DNA of 64,000 bases, taken from NCBI GenBank assembly GCA_030248135.1, contig JASANC010003689.1, positions 31,047 to 95,046 of the forward strand, given 5' to 3'. Positions 52,701-58,189 of the stretch are shown here, one piece after another. The notes beneath the pieces were generated by a model. It had not been told where the DNA came from. It made no database searches and was given only the letters and a program-made list of their open reading frames with translations. This DNA is from Theristus sp. LFF4_11 (Eukaryota > Nematoda > Chromadorea > Monhysterida > Xyalidae). Within the stretch, counting starts at the first letter, position 1. Each line of letters opens with the position of its first letter. A program made the translations under genes and the position numbers.

Positions 52701-54622
52701 CCCAGCTGCACGCGGCGTTGCGCACTTCGGCCAGCTGCCGGCGAAACTCGGCCGCGTCCGGAAGCTCGTTAGCCGCTGAAATGAAGTGCGTCACCGTGCT
52801 CGAGTCGTCCGCCAACAACAGCAGCAGCAGCAGCGGCGAGCCAGCGCGCAGCTCCGCTTGCATCTGAAGCAATCCGAGCACATGATGATGATCTTGAGCT
52901 GGGTATAACGTAAAATTACATATGTTATCCCATGTCCATTATATTGACATTATATAACCGTTGATTATCTGTGATTATAAAATTACATATGTTATCCCAT
53001 GTCCATTATATTGACATTATATAACCGTTGATTATCTGTGATTATAAAATTACATATGTTATCCCATGTCCATTATATTGACATTATATAACCGTTGATT
53101 ATCTGTGATGAGCAATTTGTTATTGCTCCCGTCGTGATCACACCGTCCTAATCAGCGAGCCCAATAAACTACGTCACTACCCAAATTCCCTTTCTCTTGC
53201 ACCATAAGTCATTGGATTTCGCATCTGAGCGATCATCAGTCAAGCAGCACGAGTCTGCATCGAGTTTCCGGGCGGAGAGAAACTGTGCAGAAAGGGAACT
53301 CTGCCGCAGCCGCAGAATTCGCGTCCCTGACACTCGACTCGACGACTCATTCTCACCCGAGAGCCGCCACACAACCAACCAACAGCATCGCCAATTGAAT
53401 CACACGCGAGTGTCTCGCAATGTTTGTTCTTTTGATTGTTCTCTCGCAATTCAAATCCATCCAGTGTTCATGGTTACTAATTATCTCAGGTTCAGCAAAA
53501 TCGATCGATTAAATTTTGAAGCACAAGTGAAATATCATGTGACTTGTGTGAGGTTAGCTACTCTCTAGGTTAGCTGACGTTTTACCCAGACTATGAGATC
53601 TGTCTGTGGTTAAACAACTTCGGCAAACTGCCTGGTAGCTGTCCGTCGCACTGGCGAGCCACGGTGGTTGGTGGTCACACGATGCATGTTTTTTTTCTGC
53701 CCCTGTGGAGGACTGCCTCTGCCTCCACAAGCACGAAGGAAACATGCATGCACGTGATCACCAACCAATCAGCTGACTGCCTATAATTTAGAGTTCAACT
53801 GCACCTCTCTCAAGCTGCGCAGGTCGCGTTCAGTCGATGGGAGCGACAAAAATTGGTCAATCTCTTCCGAGGTGTTCAGAATCGCCCGGGCGTATTCCGT
53901 CGCTGAGTCGATCAGCTCAAACGTGACGTTCGCCTGCAATTCAGCAGAGAAAACGTTTTGACAAAACTGCAAAAAATACGTTGACAGAATCTGTGCTTTC
54001 AAGCAAAGAACAAGGCGCAACTATTGAGAATTTCCAGGCGAATAGATTTCAAACATTCAATTGAATAGACAACTGAAAACGGCAAAGGCTCAATTGCTGC
54101 ATTAGGATGCACACACTGAGATTGGTCGAATGAGCAGCCGAAAAATGAAAAAATCAACAAAATCAGTAAAATTTTCAGAATCAGCAGAATCAAACAGAAT
54201 CAGAGACCACCAATCGGCATGCCAGTTGATACTTTTTCACGTCGTGCAAATTAGAAACGTGATTAGAAAAAAAAACAAAATAAAATAATTCTTCACCTTT
54301 TTGATAATCTCATCAGCAGACGTATTGGCCGGCGCATACAACACACGTGGATTGCTAAGGAACAGACGAAAGATGAATTTCAAATTGCGCTGTTGCTTCT
54401 GCGAGAGGCCGAGTGCTTCTGAAAAAAACAAAAAAAATCCAAGTTTCTTGAATTAAGTCTTTGAAACTAAAGACATACACATTACACACACACTTCAACA
54501 AAAAACATTGAAAAACAAAATGAAATCAGATTGATAAAAACAAGCGAACCAAAATTGAACGCGTTAAACGGGCTGCCGGTGTCTTCATTTTTGTTCGCGT
54601 CTCGGTGGTGGTGACTTTCACC
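21415..54622 (-). CDS. ABCA-subfamily lipid transporter, 38 exons, N terminus missing
   Basis: Exons, 5' to 3': 54550-54622, 54297-54418, 53805-53933, 52686-52863, 52512-52610, 41506-41678, 41176-41279, 40993-41107, 40576-40775, 39892-40224, 38949-39195, 38359-38508, 37841-37974, 37247-37428, 36721-36858, 36349-36425, 35664-35793, 35029-35183, 34417-34591, 33664-33988, 31437-31661, 31126-31239, 30551-30693, 29743-30060, 29198-29402, 28988-29093, 28510-28682, 27962-28252, 27329-27603, 26696-26822, 26044-26215, 25423-25594, 24818-24966, 24129-24367, about 23496-23659, 22637-22740, 22151-22483, 21415-21669 (stop). Codon phase is conserved across every junction, giving about 2,270 codons. Both ATP sites are complete: [13 protein letters not shown] and [10 protein letters not shown]; then [13 protein letters not shown] and [14 protein letters not shown] proteins move phospholipid or sterol across the plasma or organelle membrane. 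The first membrane segment and start codon are not visible and may lie beyond the retroelement. No disabling mutation was seen. Confidence 0.93.
23496..26215 (-). CDS. ABCA gene: nucleotide-binding domain 2
   Basis: Exons 26044-26215, 25423-25594, 24818-24966, 24129-24367 and about 23496-23659. Walker A is [11 protein letters not shown], the Q-loop is [12 protein letters not shown], the signature is [10 protein letters not shown], Walker B is [13 protein letters not shown], and the H-loop [12 protein letters not shown] spans a junction. The last exon's 3' end is ambiguous between donors at 23496 and 23508; both keep the frame. Confidence 0.92.
26245..26589. mobile_element. Two adjacent CAATCAGCT MITEs filling an ABCA intron
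   Basis: Copy 26245-26410 has clean ends TACAGTCGAACTC and GAGTTCGACTGTA. A second, more diverged copy runs to 26589. Together they make up about 345 of the 480 bp of the intron 26216-26695. The first copy begins 28 bp from the acceptor of exon 26044-26215. Confidence 0.75.
26696..31661 (-). CDS. ABCA gene: second transmembrane domain and second extracellular loop
   Basis: Ten exons. 31437-31661 and 31126-31239 encode helix 7 ([20 protein letters not shown]). 30551-30693 through 28510-28682 encode the loop, with [11 protein letters not shown], Cys-rich [12 protein letters not shown] and the asparagine-bearing NKSAxxHSLPIYLN-type region (here [17 protein letters not shown]). 27962-28252, 27329-27603 and 26696-26822 encode the helix bundle, including [20 protein letters not shown] and [15 protein letters not shown], both ABCA hallmarks. 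Several introns here contain MITEs that touch the splice sites. Confidence 0.9.
27146..27321. mobile_element. CAATCAGCT MITE next to ABCA splice donor
   Basis: The ends are TACAGTCGAACTC and GTTCTACTGTA. Six bases separate it from the donor of exon 27329-27603. Confidence 0.75.
28258..28375. mobile_element. Truncated CAATCAGCT MITE forming an acceptor tract
   Basis: The left terminus (ACAGTAGAACTT on +) lies four bases from the acceptor AG of exon 27962-28252. On the minus strand the pyrimidine-rich stretch before the acceptor is therefore the end of the MITE. The right end of the element is missing. Confidence 0.65.
29537..29640. repeat. Dispersed ~90-bp repeat, also at 53563-53660
   Basis: The two copies share GTTTTACCCAGACTAT, CTGTGGT and GTCCGTCGCACTG blocks in the same order. 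Both lie in ABCA introns. The type of repeat is not determined. Confidence 0.5.
30076..30249. mobile_element. CAATCAGCT MITE next to ABCA splice acceptor
   Basis: A diverged full-length copy with TACAGTCGATTTC at one end. It begins 14 bp from the acceptor of exon 29743-30060. Confidence 0.7.
31974..33478. mobile_element. 1.5-kb foldback element with ACGT-rich subterminal repeats
   Basis: Termini AAGGCCCGTTTAGCCGTC and GACGGCTAAACGGGCCTT are inverted repeats. Just inside each end, repeats of CGTTTATGCGTCCGTAT, GACGTGCCGTGACGTG and related strings recur several times in opposite orientation. The inner part contains a tRNA-like SINE fragment near 32598-32650 (GGCGCAGTGGTTAG) and the nested MITE at 32775-32924. 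No transposase frame is present. Confidence 0.75.
32775..32924. mobile_element. CAATCAGCT MITE nested in a foldback element
   Basis: The interior arms (CAGCTAATTGGTTGGTG and its inverse) and the right end GAGTTCGACTGTG are intact. It sits inside the 31974-33478 foldback element, so it inserted later. Confidence 0.7.
33664..35183 (-). CDS. ABCA gene: regulatory linker after NBD1
   Basis: Exons 35029-35183, 34417-34591 and 33664-33988 encode the region between NBD1 and membrane helix 7. It includes [17 protein letters not shown], a conserved ABCA segment. The following 325-bp exon is Ser/Arg-rich with a tract of eight glutamines (CAA/CAG repeats near 33800-33830). The Ser/Arg-rich stretch could be a phosphorylation-controlled linker as in other ABCA proteins; that role is inferred. 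Confidence 0.85.
35399..35514. mobile_element. 116-bp mini inverted-repeat element
   Basis: AAAGGCCTGTTTATACTGACG at the left is mirrored by CGTCAGTATAAACAACC at the right. The ends are similar in style to the 31974-33478 element (GGCC.GTTTA). Confidence 0.6.
35664..38508 (-). CDS. ABCA gene: nucleotide-binding domain 1
   Basis: Six exons encode NBD1. Walker [10 protein letters not shown] is in 37841-37974 and the Q-loop CPQHNVLFD is in 37247-37428. The LSGGM signature spans the 37247/36721 junction, Walker [13 protein letters not shown] is in 36721-36858, and the H-loop STHHMDEAE is in 36349-36425. Exon 35664-35793 gives the post-NBD strand ([12 protein letters not shown]) seen in all ABCA members. 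All catalytic residues are present. Confidence 0.93.
36029..36132. repeat. Imperfect palindromic repeat
   Basis: GTTTCATG...GCGGTAA...AAAATTGC is followed by its inverse ending CATGAAAC. A related half occurs at about 14710-14810. Confidence 0.5.
38949..41107 (-). CDS. ABCA gene: first transmembrane domain and cytoplasmic link
   Basis: Exons 40993-41107, 40576-40775 and 39892-40224 encode the five-helix bundle. It includes the family's cytoplasmic motif [15 protein letters not shown], the coupling segment before the next helix, and [12 protein letters not shown]. Exon 38949-39195 starts inside [20 protein letters not shown], a hallmark that precedes NBD1 in ABCA proteins. Only splicing within the CAA-repeat tail of the adjacent SINE (donor after 40576 or 40573) gives the correct phase into the next exon, so the SINE tail supplies the last codons and the donor. 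Confidence 0.88.
39671..39823. mobile_element. CAATCAGCT MITE in ABCA intron
   Basis: Both termini are readable (TACAGTCAAACTC and GAGGTCGACTGTA). It lies about 68 bp from exon 39892-40224. Confidence 0.75.
40409..40575 (+). mobile_element. tRNA-derived SINE abutting an ABCA exon
   Basis: The B-box GTTCGAGCC and the body match the 6429-6630 SINE. The CAA-repeat tail ends against exon 40576-40775 of the ABCA gene, on the opposite strand. Confidence 0.75.
41176..54622 (-). CDS. ABCA gene: first large extracellular loop exons
   Basis: Seven exons encode about 290 residues of the lumenal/extracellular domain that follows membrane helix 1 in ABCA proteins. The beginning is acidic and His-rich ([16 protein letters not shown]). 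N-glycosylation sequons are frequent (ANVTF, NTSEE, DNVTV, NGTLP, QNASY). The segment [20 protein letters not shown] matches the conserved 'VIF...LP..V.YKIR' strand of this family, and [10 protein letters not shown] leads into the next helix. The intron between 52512 and 41678 is 10.8 kb and contains another gene on the opposite strand. Confidence 0.88.
42431..43343 (-). mobile_element. Tc1/mariner-like element, internally deleted
   Basis: About 100-bp inverted repeats begin CAGGGTGGGCCAAAAAAAAG and end CCACCCTG, flanked by TA on both sides. This is the standard target duplication of Tc1/mariner elements. A minus-strand frame at 42613-42855 encodes [20 protein letters not shown] and [10 protein letters not shown], the helix-turn-helix start of a mariner-class transposase. 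The catalytic domain is absent, so this is a decayed, non-autonomous copy. Confidence 0.8.
43344..48945. other. Intronic AT-rich region with only weak ORFs
   Basis: This belongs to the 10.8-kb ABCA intron. Frames at 43852-44235, 46144-46422, 47178-47492 and 47838-48188 on + are 92-127 codons long, AT-rich and without recognised domains. Frame 47178-47492 is the most protein-like ([20 protein letters not shown]). I cannot support any of them as genes. A (CA)n run lies near 45323-45340. Confidence 0.4.
48946..51824 (+). CDS. Nested cysteine-rich, probably GPI-anchored secreted protein
   Basis: Main exons are 49323-49690 and 51402-51824, joined in phase (GG|A) across GT...AG. They encode about 260 residues with roughly 18 cysteines in helical-looking sequence ([54 protein letters not shown]). 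The C terminus is hydrophobic ([17 protein letters not shown], then stop), as in a GPI-anchor signal. A likely signal-peptide exon is 48946-49000 ([17 protein letters not shown]) with a GC donor (G|GCAAGT); its exact junction with the next exon is unresolved. The gene lies inside an ABCA intron on the opposite strand. The family is not recognised; the gene at 17.4-18.6 kb may be related. Confidence 0.65.
49901..49976. repeat. 38-bp tandem duplication
   Basis: GAATTTTGTAAGTCAAGG...TTACGAT occurs twice head to tail in the intron of the nested gene. Confidence 0.75.
50220..51280. repeat. Inverted-repeat insertion with A/T foldback ends
   Basis: GTAGGGTTAGGG followed by long A/T runs at the left is mirrored at the right by A/T runs followed by CCCTAACCCTAGTAGTGGG. 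About 900 bp without coding sense separates them. It occupies most of the intron between the two main exons of the nested gene. Confidence 0.6.
52912..53112. repeat. 67-bp tandem repeat, three units
   Basis: Units beginning AAAATTACATATGTTATCCC start at 52912, 52979 and 53046 and are essentially identical. They lie in an ABCA intron. Confidence 0.88.
53665..53803. mobile_element. CAATCAGCT MITE at an ABCA splice donor
   Basis: The right end GAGTTCAACTGCA stops at 53803. The donor dinucleotide of exon 53805-53933 is 53804-53803 on the minus strand, so its T is the first base of the MITE. The left end is worn. Confidence 0.65.
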
Positions 54623-54869
54623 CTGAAGATCAAGGGAAAATTTATAAAAAAGCTAAAAAATCTCTAATTCAAACCCTGAGCAACATTGGACCTGAAACCA
54701 GAGAGTAAAAATGCATTTTCACCAACATAGCTAGACTGTATACTGTATAGCGCGTTTACAGACAGCAAACGCCGCTTCAATAAAGGGGTGAACATGAAGC
54801 AGTATTCAGTGACGTGAAGCAAAATTACCACAACCAAAATAGATAAAAACATAGTGCGATAGCATCCCC

Positions 54870-55104
54870 CGACTGCAGTTTGCAGACGAGTGGATTTTGA
54901 CGCTCGTGTCGCACGAGTTGAGTGCCACCCTACTACGAACCGAAGTCCGAGGGATGTGCCTCATTGCTGGAGTCAAACGACTACGAGTCTCTGCCACCGA
55001 CTCGCTCGCATCTGCCACCTGCGACGCCGTTCGAGTTCCAGCCGCGTAATGAGGGCTTGAGCCATTGCCTCTCATTCGTCGTCGTTGAATACGCCGTTGA
55101 TTAG
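54870..55104 (+). CDS. Possible orphan exon, Pro/Tyr-rich
   Basis: A GC-rich island is open on + and would encode PPYYEPKSEGCASLLESNDY plus a Pro-rich tail, to a stop at 55104. A second + frame is also open. No clear partner exon is seen. It could be an isolated exon of a + strand gene or a relic. It does not read as the missing ABCA N terminus on the minus strand. Confidence 0.2.
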
Positions 55105-55558
55105 TTCACACAATTGTTATGGCTTCTTTCAGAGTACGTCAATCGAGGACGACAAAGAATAAAACGATTACAAAAGAAGACTGTTGTAATTGATTACGGT
55201 TTACAGATTTTAGACGAAGCCGCAAAGGGTTTTACACCAGTACCTTTAGGGTCTGGCCGTGAGTTGCCGCCCAGAACGCCCTCTCGATGTCAGGCGCAGT
55301 CCTGGACAGATCGTGAATATAGTGTTATTTGGTTGGGTGGGCGATAGATCGGACCTGGTTCACTTTTGCCAACGTGCGTGTGGGTGTTTAGGTTTGGTGG
55401 CGGTAAGGCCGCCGTTACTACCGTTACAAAAGAATGACAATTGTAAGACTTACCAGAACCAACACTTACGGAACGTGACCGGATGAGACTGACTGAGACA
55501 GGATGAAACCGAATGAGACTGAGTAAAACAGAATGAGACTGTAGGAGACTGAATGAGA

Positions 55559-55597
55559 ACTGAACACGGAGTCACTGAGAATCTCCTGCTTATATAG
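55559..55597 (-). promoter_or_regulatory. TATA box and initiator, putative LTR promoter
   Basis: On the minus strand TATATAAG is followed about 34 bp later by TCAGTT, a good initiator. The downstream leader contains repeated TCTCATTC/AGTCTC motifs (about 55490-55556). This is typical of a Ty3/gypsy LTR transcription start. LTR identity is inferred from position only. Confidence 0.5.
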
Positions 55598-56536
55598 GGT
55601 TCTTGCGGTGAGTTTTTATAAAATGGTGAACAATGGGTCCCGAGAGAGAGATCGCATCAAGTCTGCGTTAAAGGTTGCGAAATCGGTCTGAACAGTTACG
55701 TTACAGTTGAATGATTCCTAAAATAGCATTTCGGTCTTTGTTTAGTCAGTACTTGTGTGGGCGTTTATGAGGAGAGTTCCAGAATTTACGAGCGGCAATA
55801 GAATTGACAATAGAGAGTCTAAATGGAATTGCGATACATTAAGATAGTTTATACGTTTCAGACGAACGATTTGGGGTTGGTACGGTATTATTGCAAAATT
55901 ACATATATGATAAAAGTTACAGTATACTATACGCTCCTTGTTAATGAGATTTGTCCTCAAATCTATGATGAGTGAACTGAATAAAGACTGCATACTAAGA
56001 TTAATGAAGTTTAAGTTGGCAAAAATGAAACGGTGAATGGTGAGAAACATGAATGAATGAAATGGTAGTACATATGAGTGTATATGCAACAAAGTGAATA
56101 ATTAAAAATACGACGAATGAGTGACCAATATAAATCAGAGGGAAAGTGCGCAATATTGTGGTATGCAAACATACGAACAGTAAGAGATAAATACGCGTTT
56201 TTCACAAATGTTATTAACAGTATATGAAAATGATATTCACAAATGAAACAACGTTGAGCAATGGCAGGTCATGTAAAGTGAGAATGATGTGTACGCACAT
56301 GTATCCGGCTATTGGTAGTATGAGACATGTCCTCATGTCTATGCGCGCGTGAAATGTCAAAGATAAAGAACAAAATAACAAAATGAATATAAAAGTTTAA
56401 CCAACCGGTTTTGGTGAAACTGCGTCGTTGATTGACAATTGTAATTGTGGATTGATGATAGTAATGGTGATGATTAAAACAACTGATAACAATGACGTGA
56501 TTAGATGAATGATTATGATAACGAGAACGGGCGGTT

Positions 56537-56766
56537 CTGAAACAAAAAAAAATACAAAAATACAAAAATACATCAAAAATGAAATACGTTCACAAAAACA
56601 ATCCAATTAATAAAAACAATGCAAATAATAATTTTTTTTTAGTTTTATTTTTATTTTTTTTTAATTTTTTTTTTTTAAACATAAAAGAAAGTAAGATTTT
56701 TGATTCCGACGATATAAGAGAAAGTTTTTGTTTGAGTCCGACGATATGAGAGAAAGGTTTACTTAC
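56537..56766 (-). other. Intron directly after the 373-codon ORF
   Basis: The minus-strand donor TAGG|GTAAGTAAA begins one base after the stop codon of the basic Pro/Gln-rich ORF. The acceptor is TTTTTGTTTCAG at 56538-56537. Both match consensus closely. This would be a 230-nt intron in the 3' untranslated region, or a splice used by alternative transcripts. Confidence 0.55.
56697..56757. repeat. Short direct repeat TCCGACGATAT...AGAGAAAG
   Basis: Two copies about 36 bp apart lie inside the putative 3' intron of the retroelement. Confidence 0.6.
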
Positions 56767-56767
56767 C

Positions 56768-57889
56768 CTAGTGTCGCCAAGAAGGTCCTGGTTGCGGTTG
56801 TGGCGGTGGCATATATGGCATATACTGATGAAACGCATATGGCGGTGGCATAAAATAGTATGGCTGCGGGTAATAAGGCGGCAGCATTTGCGGCACAGGT
56901 GTTGGTTGTGGCAGCATCTGTGGCGCTGGTGTGGGTTGTGGCGGTTGTTGCAGATCGCGAGTGAGTGAATCGATCAACTCAGATGTTGACGGTCGTTGTT
57001 GGCTCGATATTGGCGCGACTGGCCCGGATGACAGTAGCGATGTCGACATTTGCTGTTCGACAGGTGTGGAAGCGACCTGTGATTCTGACTGTGTATGCGG
57101 TTGTGCAACGATAGTCTGACATTCAAAACTTGTTGTTTTCGGCTCGTCTGCAGTGGCGGAAATCGAGTCGGCATGTGGTGAAGCAATCTGCGCTGGCGAT
57201 TGTTGACTTGCGGCTTGCGTTGCTTGACGGGGTGGACGCAGGCGGCGTTTTGCAGCCGTGAATTGTCGTGTGCGTCGTGTGCGTCGCCGCCGTTTTGGTG
57301 GTGGTGGTGTTGCAGACTGATCTTCGTCGGAAGATGGTTGACGTTGTACGGTAGCCGCCTGTTCGGCGCTGGGTTCCTCGAGTGGTGATTTCGCCTGTTC
57401 CCTCGTTGTGTCCACGTTCTGATGCAGTACAAGTTCGCGCATCACGGCTGGTGTGAAGCGAAATAGTTTTGGAGTTGATACGGGAATGGGAACATCAGCG
57501 ATGATCCAGCTGAAATTGAACACGATCTCGTGACGGCGTTCGGGATTTAATGCTGCTGTCGTGCCGGCCTTGTACCAGAAACGGAGTGTTCGTTGATGTC
57601 GTTTTCTGTCGATAGCGCGTTGATAGACGCCCGTTTCGCGAAGCTCGGTCAAAAAGTCGAGAATGGTGATCGGTGTATACACCGAAAGTTCGTCGTGAAT
57701 TGTTGCTACAAATGTGCCGTTCGCATCCAAGTTCTGCTTATGAACAGTCATGCATGGCAAGAAACGAGCGGAACATGCATCACAATGTGTGCTGAAGCGA
57801 TCGGTAGCTGACAAAAATAAGTTGAACCAAAGACGAATAGACTCGTTCGGGCCGTGACGATAACAACTCCCGGATGGGACAACGGACAT
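56768..57889 (-). CDS. Basic, Pro/Gln-rich protein of the retroelement, 373 aa
   Basis: Residues 1 to about 165 look folded and contain a Cys-rich patch (HCDACSARFLPC, residues about 36-47) that could bind metal. Around residue 200 is a strong basic cluster (PPPPKRRRRTRRTR, then AKRRLRPPR), fitting a nuclear-localisation or nucleic-acid-binding segment. The C-terminal 150 residues are low-complexity Gln/Ser/Pro, ending in repeated PTPxPQMLPP and PYYPQPYYFMPPP. No known domain is recognised. It starts 300 nt after the helicase stop, on the same strand. It could be a nucleocapsid-like or regulatory accessory protein; both are guesses. Its stop codon touches a splice donor. Confidence 0.7.
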   Translation of the reverse strand: MSVVPSGSCYRHGPNESIRLWFNLFLSATDRFSTHCDACSARFLPCMTVHKQNLDANGTFVATIHDELSVYTPITILDFLTELRETGVYQRAIDRKRHQRTLRFWYKAGTTAALNPERRHEIVFNFSWIIADVPIPVSTPKLFRFTPAVMRELVLHQNVDTTREQAKSPLEEPSAEQAATVQRQPSSDEDQSATPPPPKRRRRTRRTRQFTAAKRRLRPPRQATQAASQQSPAQIASPHADSISATADEPKTTSFECQTIVAQPHTQSESQVASTPVEQQMSTSLLSSGPVAPISSQQRPSTSELIDSLTRDLQQPPQPTPAPQMLPQPTPVPQMLPPYYPQPYYFMPPPYAFHQYMPYMPPPQPQPGPSWRH

Positions 57890-58189
57890 GTTGAATGTGA
57901 AATCGAAAATGTGGATGTGGAAAGGGAATCTGTTGGAGATACGGTTAGTTGTGTTACAGGATGTTTGTGTAACGTTTAACGGAAGATGGTTTTTTTTTGG
58001 TTCTCAAAATATAGTGCCGTTATGTTTGGGTTAGTTTTTGTGAGCGATCGCGACAGAGTTTTTATATATTTTTATGTTGATTTGTAACGTGGTCAACAAA
58101 ACATTGATTCACGGTTCGATGTGGAATTTGGGCGTGAGATAGCTATGTTTTGTCTAATCCAGTTTTTATAGTAATATGTGAGCTGTTGT

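Noticed and set aside
54664..54852. Hydrophobic minus-strand frame as the missing ABCA helix 1
   Set aside because: Its DNA matches a dispersed repeat seen at about 21725-21790 and 40270-40320, and it has no donor in phase with exon 54550-54622.
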